A stretch of 64,000 nt of DNA from contig NZ_CANNCR010000011.1 in assembly GCF_947503125.1 (NCBI RefSeq), positions 1 to 64,000 of the forward strand, written 5' to 3'. A model generated the notes under the pieces. That model did no database searches, was not told the DNA's origin, and saw nothing but the letters and a program-made list of their open reading frames with translations. Position 1 is the first letter of the stretch. Each line of letters starts with the position of its first letter. The position numbers and the translations under genes are program-made. Shown here one piece after another: positions 46,330-56,285 of the stretch. Source of the DNA: an uncultured Metabacillus sp. (GTDB lineage: Bacteria; Bacillota; Bacilli; Bacillales; Bacillaceae).

Positions 46330-47244
46330 ATGAAAAGAGGTAAAAAAGGAAAGAGTTTAATGAGAACGAGAGAAGATGTAATATTTGATGCTTGTAACAT
46401 TATTTTCATGATTTTAATTAGTATCATAATGCTATATCCTTTTCTAAATCAAGTAGCCCTTTCTTTTAATGCTGCAGCAGATTCTGTAAAAGGTGGAATA
46501 TATATATGGCCAAGAGAATTTACTTGGCGCAATTATGAGTATGTATTTAATCAAGCATCCATCATACAAGCAATTATTGTTTCTGTAGCAAGAACAGTTA
46601 TAGGTACAGGAATAGGATTATTATGTACTGCAATGGTAGCTTATGCGATTGCACAAGAAAAATTTATTTTCAAGAAATCAATAACCATCATTTTTATTAT
46701 GACGATGTATTTTAATGGTGGGTTAATACCTACTTACCTACTAATGAGAGATTTACATTTAATCGGAACTTTTTGGGTATATATTTTACCAGGATTAATA
46801 AGTGCATTTAATCTTATTATTATGCGTTCATTTATAGAAGGTCTTCCAAAAAGTCTTTTTGAGCAAGCACGAATTGATGGGGCTGGAGACTTTAGAGTTT
46901 TCTTTCAAATTGTGTTGCCTCTGTCCTTGCCGGTATTAGCAACCGTAGCATTATTTGTTGCCGTTGGCCAATGGAACCAATGGTTTGATGTATTTTTGTA
47001 TAACTCAAGCAATGAAAATCTCACGACATTGCAATATGAATTAATGAAAATTCTTCAAAATACTGCAACTTCAAACGGTGATTGGAATACCGCCCAAGCA
47101 AATGGTGAACATGCTGTCCAAGCTGTTACTCCTAAGTCCATTCAGGCAACTATGACCATTGTAGCGAGTCTACCAATTATTTGTGTGTATCCGTTTCTGC
47201 AAAAATATTTTGTTAAAGGTATGACATTAGGGGCAGTTAAATAA
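46330..47244 (+). CDS. LplC/XynG-type oligosaccharide ABC permease
   Basis: Permease of 304 residues with FNGGLIPTYLLMRDL in the middle, an EAA-type loop EQARIDGAGDFRVFFQIVLP and the C-terminal PFLQKYFVKGMTLGAVK. It starts at ATG 46330 after AGGGGGG. It completes the importer. The downstream GH43 gene is 106 bases away with no terminator between, so it is probably co-transcribed. Confidence 0.9.
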   Translation: MKRGKKGKSLMRTREDVIFDACNIIFMILISIIMLYPFLNQVALSFNAAADSVKGGIYIWPREFTWRNYEYVFNQASIIQAIIVSVARTVIGTGIGLLCTAMVAYAIAQEKFIFKKSITIIFIMTMYFNGGLIPTYLLMRDLHLIGTFWVYILPGLISAFNLIIMRSFIEGLPKSLFEQARIDGAGDFRVFFQIVLPLSLPVLATVALFVAVGQWNQWFDVFLYNSSNENLTTLQYELMKILQNTATSNGDWNTAQANGEHAVQAVTPKSIQATMTIVASLPIICVYPFLQKYFVKGMTLGAVK

Positions 47245-47350
47245 TTTACTCTTTTTTCTTTTAATGATATAGCAAGTAATTTGGAGCACAGTGGGTTTCA
47301 TCTAAAGGAAAAATCCAGGAAAGAAAGGGATTAAGGGGAAAATCAAAACA

Positions 47351-48916
47351 ATGAGTGAAAATTTAAATCTACATTCAAACTTGTTCATTCAACACGATCA
47401 AAACACCTTTGAAAATCCGATTATATGGTCAGATGTACCAGATCCTGATGTTATTAGGGTAGGTGATACGTATTACATGACTAGTACCACTATGCACATG
47501 AACCCTGGGGTACCAATTATGAAATCGTACGATCTCTTGCATTGGGAAATCGTTAATTATGTTTATGATATTCTTGCTGAAAACGACGAACAGAAGCTAA
47601 TTAACGGAAAGAATGAATATGGAAAAGGTTCATGGGCAAGCAGTCTTCGTTATCATCAGGATACCTTCTATGTGGTTGTGGGCTCTTTAGCTACTGGGAA
47701 AACCTATATCTTTCAAACGGAAAATATTGAAAAGGGTCTTTGGAAATGCTTTACTCTAGATGCGTATTACCATGATATGTCACTACTATTTGATGATGAT
47801 GAGCGCGTGTATATGACTTATGGTAATGGTGATATAAAAGTTATTGAGCTTACTAAAGATGTAACAGCAATTAAAGGAGGTGGACTAAACAAAGTAATTA
47901 TTCCAGATGCTAGTCTAGTTGCGAGTGCGGAGGAGGGCTTAGGTCTGTTGGCTGAAGGTTCACACATCCAAAAAATTAATGGGTACTATTACGTATTTAC
48001 AATAACATGGCCAAAGAATGGAAACCGGGTTCAACTCGTGCACCGTGCAAAGCGTATTGATGGTGAATATGAAGGTCGTATTGCTATGGATGATCCGAGT
48101 GGTATTGCACAGGGAGGAATTATTGATATAGTTAACGGTACTTGGTACGGCATGTTGTTTTGCGATAACGAATCCGTTGGTCGAACTCCTTGTCTTATTC
48201 CAGTTACATGGGAAGACGGGTGGCCCGTTTTTGGCGAGCAAAGTAAGCTTCCAAAACGTATGACTTTTCCATTTCGTGATAAAACGTCTAGTAGTCTCAT
48301 TGTGAATTCCGATGATTTTATTTCCGATACCGATAAAGTTGGATTAGTTTGGCAATGGAATCATAATCCTGATAATGAACATTGGTCATTGACCGAACGT
48401 CCTGGCTATCTAAGGTTAAGAAACGGAAGGATATCTACAAACTTAGAGGGTGCTAAAAATACGCTTACCCAAAGAACATTCGGACCAGAATGCTCGGCTC
48501 ATATTGCGATGGAAATCTCGAACATGAGGGACGGAGATGTTTCTGGTTTTGCCGCCTTTCAGAAAGATTACGGGTTTGTTGGAGTAAAAATGTCTGGCGA
48601 TTCTAAATCCATTGTGATGGTGAATGGGAGCTTTGGCTCTGCAGAGATTATTGAAAGTATTCCTATTACCCAGGTGAGAGTATATTTTAAGATTGATTTT
48701 AATTTCAGGAATCAGACTGACAAGGCATATTTTTATTATAGTCTTGACCATGTTAATTGGAATCTAATAGGGAATATCCTTCAAATGCGTTATAAATTAG
48801 GCCATTTTATGGGCTACCGTTTTGCTTTATTTAACTATGCAACAAAAACAACGGGTGGATTCGTAGATTTTGATTATTTCAGGATAGAAGATACTATTTT
48901 TAGAGAAGTAAATTAG
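47351..48916 (+). CDS. GH43 beta-xylosidase/arabinofuranosidase, intracellular
   Basis: Cytoplasmic enzyme of 521 residues without signal peptide: N-terminal five-bladed GH43 propeller (about 15-310) and a C-terminal beta-sandwich (about 320-515) of the beta-xylosidase C2 type. The three catalytic acids are visible in VPDPDVIR (base Asp), YYHDMSLLFDDD (Asp) and LLAEGSHIQK (acid Glu). It would remove xylose or arabinose from imported oligomers. AAGGGG lies 12 bases before the ATG. It follows the importer genes on the same strand and is followed by a terminator. Confidence 0.9.
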   Translation: MSENLNLHSNLFIQHDQNTFENPIIWSDVPDPDVIRVGDTYYMTSTTMHMNPGVPIMKSYDLLHWEIVNYVYDILAENDEQKLINGKNEYGKGSWASSLRYHQDTFYVVVGSLATGKTYIFQTENIEKGLWKCFTLDAYYHDMSLLFDDDERVYMTYGNGDIKVIELTKDVTAIKGGGLNKVIIPDASLVASAEEGLGLLAEGSHIQKINGYYYVFTITWPKNGNRVQLVHRAKRIDGEYEGRIAMDDPSGIAQGGIIDIVNGTWYGMLFCDNESVGRTPCLIPVTWEDGWPVFGEQSKLPKRMTFPFRDKTSSSLIVNSDDFISDTDKVGLVWQWNHNPDNEHWSLTERPGYLRLRNGRISTNLEGAKNTLTQRTFGPECSAHIAMEISNMRDGDVSGFAAFQKDYGFVGVKMSGDSKSIVMVNGSFGSAEIIESIPITQVRVYFKIDFNFRNQTDKAYFYYSLDHVNWNLIGNILQMRYKLGHFMGYRFALFNYATKTTGGFVDFDYFRIEDTIFREVN

Positions 48917-48933
48917 AAAGTAATTATTGAAAA

Positions 48934-48971
48934 CTTCGTTTATTGTATGAATAAACGAAGGGGTATTTTTT
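48934..48971 (+). terminator. Terminator after the GH43 gene
   Basis: Perfect 11-bp stem CTTCGTTTATT / AATAAACGAAG (48934-48944 and 48950-48960) followed by GGGTATTTTTT. Confidence 0.78.
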
Positions 48972-49055
48972 AATTTCAAGTTAAGAACTCTATCAACTTC
49001 GTATGTTTACTCAAAAAAGTCCCTTTTCTCATTTAAGTAACTTTAAATATCCTAA

Positions 49056-50231
<1,176 letters not shown>

Positions 50232-50398
50232 ACATCGCAGGCTGCCTTTTTTAGATGGGAGGGCAACCTCCTTTTCTAGAAAAGAAGTGAGGACAAAAGC
50301 CTTATATAAAACAATAATTAATTTAGGATTAATCAAGGTATAGGTTGGTCGGCATTACTTAATCTTTATAAAATCAATTAGTCATCGGAGGGGAAGAG

Positions 50399-51412
50399 AT
50401 GAATCAGCTTCAATCTAAGTTAAATATTCCATCTTTTTCAGACGTTTATAGTGATTACTTTTCAATTGGGGCAGCTATCAATCCACGGACAATTGAAAGC
50501 TCAAAACAACTCTTAATCAGGCATTTTAACAGTATAACAGCTGAGAATGAAATGAAGCCAGAGAATCTCCAGCCTGATGAAAACAAATTTTCGTTTAAAA
50601 TAGCAGATCAATTTGTAGCTTTTGCAGAAGAACATCATATGAAAATGCGTGGGCATACATTGGTATGGCATAATCAAACGCCAGATTGGATGTTTAAGAC
50701 ACAAGACGGTTCAGTTGCATCAAGAGAATTACTATTAAACCGCATGAAAACGCATATTTCAACTGTTGTAGGACGGTATAAAGGGCGTATTCATAGTTGG
50801 GATGTTGTGAATGAAGTAATTGATGACAGTGAGGATCTCTTTTTAAGAAAATCAAACTATTTGGAAATCGTAGGAGAAGATTTTATCGAAAAGGCATTTC
50901 GGTTTGCTCATGGAGCTGATTCAAAGGCATTGCTTTTTTATAACGATTATAATGAGTGTCACCCTCAAAAACGTGACAAAATTTATAAATTGGTCAAATC
51001 TTTACTCGAAAAACAGGTTCCTATACATGGAATAGGCATGCAAGGGCATTGGAATTTAACGGTTCCAACGTTAGATGACATCCGTGCTGCAATTGAAAAA
51101 TATGCATCTCTTGGCTTGCAAATTCAGCTTACTGAATTAGATATTTCAGTATTTGATTCTACCGATGGACGAACAGATTTAAAAGAGCCAACAACTGAAA
51201 TGATTGCGTTACAAGAGGAACGCTATGAGCAGCTGTTTTCTATGTTAAGGGAATATAGGGATGTAATCAGTAGCGTTACTTTCTGGGGTGTTGCAGATGA
51301 TTATACATGGTTAGATAATTTTCCTGTAAAAGGAAGGAAGAATTGGCCGTTGTTATTTGATGTCAATCAACTTCCAAAAAAATCTTTTCAGAAAATTACG
51401 AGTTTTAGATAA
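50399..51412 (+). CDS. Intracellular GH10 xylanase
   Basis: GH10 enzyme of 337 residues starting directly at the barrel, no signal peptide. Acid/base Glu139 in [11 protein letters not shown] and nucleophile Glu246 in LTELDISVFD. Geobacillus has a comparable intracellular GH10 enzyme acting on imported xylo-oligosaccharides. The ATG follows GGAGGGG. A weak hairpin (AGGCTGCC/GGGCAACCT, 50239-50269) separates it from the secreted xylanase. The wreck of a GH8 gene begins directly after its stop. Confidence 0.93.
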   Translation: MNQLQSKLNIPSFSDVYSDYFSIGAAINPRTIESSKQLLIRHFNSITAENEMKPENLQPDENKFSFKIADQFVAFAEEHHMKMRGHTLVWHNQTPDWMFKTQDGSVASRELLLNRMKTHISTVVGRYKGRIHSWDVVNEVIDDSEDLFLRKSNYLEIVGEDFIEKAFRFAHGADSKALLFYNDYNECHPQKRDKIYKLVKSLLEKQVPIHGIGMQGHWNLTVPTLDDIRAAIEKYASLGLQIQLTELDISVFDSTDGRTDLKEPTTEMIALQEERYEQLFSMLREYRDVISSVTFWGVADDYTWLDNFPVKGRKNWPLLFDVNQLPKKSFQKITSFR

Positions 51413-51418
51413 TCTTTC

Positions 51419-51600
51419 TCAATTTTTTATGATGATAGCAGGACAAATTTGACAGAATTTGGTTATAGACTAAGAAAAACATGTATATGACTGACGGGAC
51501 ACATGCAGGTTATTTTGCATGGTCCTGTAATCCAGATGGCAAAAAGAATTCATATGGACCTGCGCCGGATGGGGAAGAATACGACAAAATAAGGCACTGA
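51419..51600 (+). pseudogene. Remnant of a GH8 reducing-end xylose-releasing exo-oligoxylanase
   Basis: Two pieces of one gene in different frames. Piece 1 (51419-51469) reads SIFYDDSRTNLTEFGY and matches the N-terminus of Rex as I recall it from Bacillus halodurans (GAFYTREYRNLFKEFGY). Piece 2 (51472-51600) reads KNMYMTDGTHAGYFAWSC, then GPAPDGEEY, and matches the Rex segment KNMYMTEGVHAGYFAWSC and GPAPDGEEY. The stretch between and everything after are deleted; the frame ends at TGA 51598-51600. Rex normally trims xylo-oligosaccharides from the reducing end, so this was part of the xylan operon. No decipherable Rex sequence follows in 51601-51781. Confidence 0.8.
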
Positions 51601-51781
51601 ATTTCTAACTGACATAAAGAATTTCCACGCTGTTCAAGAAAAGGGTACTTTCATGAAAATAAAGGATGAGCGCTTCATTTTATGTAAGGTCCAGATTGTT
51701 TAAAAACGCTTGGCGATAATCTCTAAATCTATAATCGTAAGAAATGCCAAATTCGAGTTGAGTGATAAAAAGTTGGCTTTA

Positions 51782-52654
51782 TCACTTGTAAAATAAATCG
51801 ATAAAGTTTTGAGCAACTTTAGATAAGCTATGATTCTTCAGCCATATTAATCCGACTGGTGAAGAAATCTCAGTTGTACTGGAAATTTTGTGGGCTTGTA
51901 TAGAATACCCTTTATGTCGTTTAAGCATCGTTTCTGGAACAATCGATGAACAAAAATCAGATGAGATTAAATCCATCAAAAGAGTAATGTCTGAACACTC
52001 ACCAACAATGTTGGGGCGCAGATGAAACCGGGAAAATGCCTCCAATATTAAATAGTGGACACCTAATCCCTCTGTACTCGGTAAAATGAGAGGATAGTCT
52101 TTAATTTGATCAAGTGAGACTTCATGGTCGAACCGTTTCTGTTTTTGGGATGTAATATAGTAAAAGGGTTCTGTATAAAGATGAAGTACTGAAAAATCAT
52201 CCAGATCGAGCGGCAACCGGATGATCGCTATTTCTACTATCCGGTCTCTTACTAATTTACAAAGATGAGAGGATTCATTTTGTTTAATTTTATAAGTCAC
52301 CTTAGGGTATTGTTTATTAAATTGATGAAGTATTTCAGTTAACTCAGCAACGGAAAATGTATTGATGCCTATCGCCAACGTTCCGTTTACCCCGTTTCCG
52401 ACTCCCTTTACTTCCATTTTGGCTTCTTCCATTAACTGGGTCATTTCCAAGGCGTATTTATACAACGTTTTTCCAGCTTCGGTTACTTCAAAATATTTTC
52501 CGCTTCTTTCTACTAATTTTGCGCCAAGTTCCTCTTCCATTGATTTCAAATGCTGGCTTAAAGGCGGTTGAGAGATATGAAGTCTTTCAGCAGCAGCGGA
52601 GATTTTCCTTTCCTCTACAATCGCTATAAAATATCGCAGTTGTCTTATGTCCAT
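51782..52654 (-). CDS. LysR-family transcriptional regulator
   Basis: Regulator of 290 residues: N-terminal winged helix-turn-helix (MDIRQLRYFIAIVEE through QPPLSQHLKSMEEELG) and an effector-binding domain. I start at ATG 52654, 11 bases after AAGGAG on the minus strand; GTG 52666 lies too close to that site. It is divergent from the broken amidohydrolase at 52921, which it probably once regulated. It lies tail-to-tail with the end of the xylan operon. Confidence 0.9.
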   Translation of the reverse strand: MDIRQLRYFIAIVEERKISAAAERLHISQPPLSQHLKSMEEELGAKLVERSGKYFEVTEAGKTLYKYALEMTQLMEEAKMEVKGVGNGVNGTLAIGINTFSVAELTEILHQFNKQYPKVTYKIKQNESSHLCKLVRDRIVEIAIIRLPLDLDDFSVLHLYTEPFYYITSQKQKRFDHEVSLDQIKDYPLILPSTEGLGVHYLILEAFSRFHLRPNIVGECSDITLLMDLISSDFCSSIVPETMLKRHKGYSIQAHKISSTTEISSPVGLIWLKNHSLSKVAQNFIDLFYK

Positions 52655-52920
52655 CGTCAAACACACTCCTTTTTATTATATGAAAAACTTAAGTCAATCT
52701 TATTTTTTTTATATTTTTCATATAATTATCCCCATGTTACCATGTTTGTATATAAGGTGAAAGTAACTGTGCTCATGATGTATTACCTTTAAAGAACGGG
52801 CGATTAGAATAATTCAGCTTGAGCTTCTTATCATCACAGTAAAGATGGGTGATGGGCTATGTTTTAGGAATGAATCTTTTGAAACATTTCATTTAATGGA
52901 ATATAAGGAGGCAAAAGAAA

Positions 52921-53926
52921 GTGACAGATACTAATGCATACTGGTTAACGAATGTCAGATTAGAAACTGGTTACTACTATGAAAATGGTAAAGTTACAGG
53001 AACAGAAACAGAACGTTTCCATGTGAGAATGGAAGATGGGAAAATAAATGAAATGGTCTTAGCTGATACATCGTTAGAAACCAATTTGCCTAAACGGGAT
53101 GCGAATCATTATTTAATGCTTCCATCATTTAGAGATATGCACATCCATATAGATAAAACGTATTACGGAGGTCCTTGGAAAGCGCCAACGATTCCAACTA
53201 AGGGTCTTTTGACAAGGTTAGAAGAAGAGGAAGAACTACTTCCGCGCTTATTGCCTGTTGCCGAAGAAAGAGCGAAAAAAATATTAGACTTACTCCTGCA
53301 TTCAGGATCGACTCACATACGTACACATTGCAATGTCGATCCTGTAATCGGGTTGAAAAACCTGGAAGCTACTTTACAAGCAGTGAAAGCTTATAAAGGA
53401 AAAGCTTCTGTTGAAATAGTCGCTTTTCCGCAGCACGGATTATTACGCAGCCAATCTGTTCCGTTAGTAAGAGAAGCATTACGAAGCGGAGCCACAATAG
53501 TAGGTGGTGTTGACCCTGCATCAATTGACGAAAATATTGAGAAATCATTACAAACGGTAATGGAACTTGCCGTGGAAGCAAATGCAAACATTGACCTTCA
53601 TATTCATGACCCCGGACATCTTGGTATTTTTACGTTTAAGCGATTGGCCGCTCTAACTGAGGAAGCAGGATGGCGTGCTTGAACGTGCCGGTCGATTAGC
53701 GGAAGTTTCAAGATGGATAGATGAACGATCATTAGCACACGCTCTATACTTTATTACTGGCGGCAAAACACCGCTTAATCATACTGGAGAACAAGTTTGG
53801 CCGCAAGTCGGGGACGATGCCAACATCGTGTTTATTGAAGCATCTTGTTCTGCTGAAGCAATTGCAAGAAGATCGCGACGGGCAGCTACGATGTTCAAAG
53901 GAGAAATCGTTTCAGGCTTATTTTAA
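52921..53926 (+). pseudogene. Amidohydrolase (cytosine-deaminase-like), internal deletion and frameshift
   Basis: The first frame (52921-53682) covers the N-terminal two thirds of a metal-dependent deaminase, with the metal motif MHIHIDK and a later DLHIHDPG. It runs into a stop after EEAGWRA. The second frame (from about 53672 to 53926) resumes as LERAGRLAEVSRWIDERSL and runs to the family C-terminus (ASCSAEAIARRSRRA). Relatives have roughly 75 more residues between these points, including the later metal His and the catalytic Asp, so this is a deletion rather than a sequencing slip. The GTG start keeps AAGGAGG. The product is expected to be inactive. Confidence 0.85.
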
Positions 53927-53996
53927 TCATGTAATGAATGTTTGAATTGCCTCATTGAACAATTCGGAAGGCATGAGGGAAAATAGATAGTTAAAA

Positions 53997-54032
53997 GAAA
54001 ATCCCGCTTGAAATGGATCAAGCGGGATTTTC
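53997..54032. terminator. Bidirectional terminator
   Basis: Perfect 14-bp stem GAAAATCCCGCTTG / CAAGCGGGATTTTC (53997-54010 and 54019-54032). T-rich tails exist on both strands; it serves the Rieske gene on the minus strand and the pseudogene on the plus strand. Confidence 0.88.
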
Positions 54033-54048
54033 CTTACCCTTTCACTAC

Positions 54049-55812
54049 TTATTCATCTTCAAATAATTTTTCACCGCGGTGGAGGCGAATGGCAATCCGT
54101 GCTGTATGGGGCATTTCTCTGGCAGTTGGGGCATGGCCTGCAAGATAACGTGTTACGGCGAGGGTCAACGTTTCCTGTGCATGACGAGCAAGCTCGGAAT
54201 CCTCAAGTTGCCAATGATCATGTTCGACCATCGCTGCTTCAAACATTTGAAACGAATGAAACTCTGCATCCTCTCTAAGTAAAGCGTGACCGAGTGTATT
54301 GAAGAGCTCACTTTTATCACCGCCGCGGGCCAGGTAATTTACCACCCATCGTGCTGATTCTGCAACCTGTTGCTGTTTATTCATCAGCTCCAATAATTCA
54401 GCAGGATTCTGCGGTTCAGCTTCTATATTCTTTGGTTCCGGTCTTCGTGCAGACGGTAGATTGAGAAAACGATCAAGATAGACACTCATCGCTCCATGGA
54501 AAACAGCTCTGGTCAATTCAGGTGTCGTCGAACGACGTAATGATTCATGTACCGCATGCGCGTGTGTAAAAGTATGAAGCACAGTAATCCAATCACTGAA
54601 ATCATTTTGTACATGGAAACGGGAAATCCGCTCCGCCGCTGCCAAAGCTACGAGCTGGGCCAAACGGACAGGTGAGACTCCATTTTTAAGTGTATCCAAC
54701 ATCATCTTTACCGTTTTTATCGCATTATCTGATAAAATTTGCTCAACTAATGCTGCTTCATCCACATCAGTGTCCCCTTGTGATGGGGCATTTGCAAGTA
54801 TATCTGGCAATTCCTTAAACGCTTCCATTAATGGATTGACCAAGTTCACTGGTGATTGCCAGCTATGGGATTCTTCACTGCGGGATACATTTCCGATTCC
54901 AGGTAACAAGGATGTTAAAACATATGGCCGGTACTCAGAACCAATCTGCTCCAGAATCTCGAATGCTTTATTATGAAAATCGAGCGAATGACCTGTATTT
55001 ACATAAAAATGATCCGTGATCGCTGTCATCATCATGTCAGCAAGCTGCTCATTCGAGAACCCTAATTCAATCGAGGTCAAGAGTACTCGTTCAGCTCCCT
55101 GTGAATCACGAACCTCCACACAATGACGATACCATTCTGATAATTGTTCCAATGATTGGGCATTCCTATCTTCTGAAACAGGAAGGGACCCTAGTAAAAA
55201 ATGTGTTCCCATTCCAGAACATTCCCGTGCAACATGAACCAGACCTTGGAACAATGCTAAAATCTGACCAGTTTTATCCAATATAGGCAATACATTCGTC
55301 ATCGCTGTTAAAATTGTCAATCCAGAGCCCCAGCCGCTTTGGTTATGAGAGGTCCCGAAGCTGACTCCGACCTTTGCAATCTCGGTCGCTGGAAAACCAG
55401 CTTCCATCAATCCAACTACCGATTTCGCGATGACAAGACTTAAATTTTGCTCAAGACCTTCACGTAATCGCTGCCTTAATTTTTCGATTGTTACTTTATT
55501 GTAAGGAACAGGGTGGACCCAAACCCCGTCTTCCTTTATCTCGACAGGGTAAGTTGGGACATCATCTGCCCATGGATCCAATGTTCCGCCGCTTTTTATA
55601 TCAAAGCGAGCATGGTGCCAGTGGCACGTTAAAATCCCATCACATAAGCTTCCTGTATGGAGGGGGAAGCCCATATGCGGACAACGGTTATCCACCGCAA
55701 AAACTTGTTTTTCGTGAACGAATACTGCAATTGCATGACTGCCACCTTTTATTACCTTTGCTCCCTCATCTTCAAGTGCCTGTAATGAACCTGCATAAAT
55801 CAATTCTGACAA
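54049..55812 (-). CDS. Rieske [2Fe-2S] protein with a large C-terminal domain of unknown function
   Basis: Protein of 587 residues. Residues about 1-105 form a Rieske domain with both ligand pairs intact: CPHMG and CHWHHARFD. The remaining 480 residues are mostly helical and rich in His, including GTSHNQSGWGSG, NTGHSLDFHNKAF and FHSFQMFEAAMVEHDHW; I do not recognise a named family. The Rieske part could pass electrons to a metal centre in the rest (inference). No signal peptide. TTG 55812 is preceded by GGGAGAG at 8 bases; GTG 55821 would overlap that site. It is monocistronic, with a terminator after it. Confidence 0.75.
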   Translation of the reverse strand: MSELIYAGSLQALEDEGAKVIKGGSHAIAVFVHEKQVFAVDNRCPHMGFPLHTGSLCDGILTCHWHHARFDIKSGGTLDPWADDVPTYPVEIKEDGVWVHPVPYNKVTIEKLRQRLREGLEQNLSLVIAKSVVGLMEAGFPATEIAKVGVSFGTSHNQSGWGSGLTILTAMTNVLPILDKTGQILALFQGLVHVARECSGMGTHFLLGSLPVSEDRNAQSLEQLSEWYRHCVEVRDSQGAERVLLTSIELGFSNEQLADMMMTAITDHFYVNTGHSLDFHNKAFEILEQIGSEYRPYVLTSLLPGIGNVSRSEESHSWQSPVNLVNPLMEAFKELPDILANAPSQGDTDVDEAALVEQILSDNAIKTVKMMLDTLKNGVSPVRLAQLVALAAAERISRFHVQNDFSDWITVLHTFTHAHAVHESLRRSTTPELTRAVFHGAMSVYLDRFLNLPSARRPEPKNIEAEPQNPAELLELMNKQQQVAESARWVVNYLARGGDKSELFNTLGHALLREDAEFHSFQMFEAAMVEHDHWQLEDSELARHAQETLTLAVTRYLAGHAPTAREMPHTARIAIRLHRGEKLFEDE

Positions 55813-56119
55813 AAGGATCACTCTCCCAGATAATAAAGTTCAATGCCCTCTAAATAAGGATGAATTGAGGTCTTACAAAAATTGTTATTTACTATTTTAT
55901 ATTATAGATTGAAGGCAGTAATCCTCCATAAGTTGAGACTTTTCTCACTCTAAAGTCTGAACTTGTAAAAAACGGTTGAAAATAATACCCGTCCGTTTTT
56001 GGCCCTGCATATACAATTTTATATTGAATCTACGCATAGTAGTCTGAGATTGAGTATGATAGACGGGTTTTTAAAACTTCAGAACAAAAATAATAATGGA
56101 AGGAAATTGCAAATGTAAA

Positions 56120-56135
56120 TGAAAACGTTTATAAT
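56120..56135 (+). promoter_or_regulatory. cre site overlapping a -10 box before helD
   Basis: TGAAAACGTTTATA (56120-56133) is a good cre match and overlaps TATAAT at 56130-56135. The rest of 55813-56285 shows nothing else. Catabolite control of a HelD gene would be unusual. Confidence 0.55.
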
Positions 56136-56285
56136 TGGAATTCCGACTAGACAGAACTGAATAGGTTTCCTGTTAACATCTTAGAAATACTTATTAATAC
56201 CATGGATAGGGTTCAAATGCCTTTTTCATGGTTTTTGTACGTTTGCCTTAAGAAAAATACTCGGTTAAATAGGAGAGTGAAAAAT

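Noticed and set aside
52921-53926. Deaminase split as a simple sequencing frameshift
   Set aside because: About 75 residues expected between the two frames are absent, so a single-base error cannot restore it.
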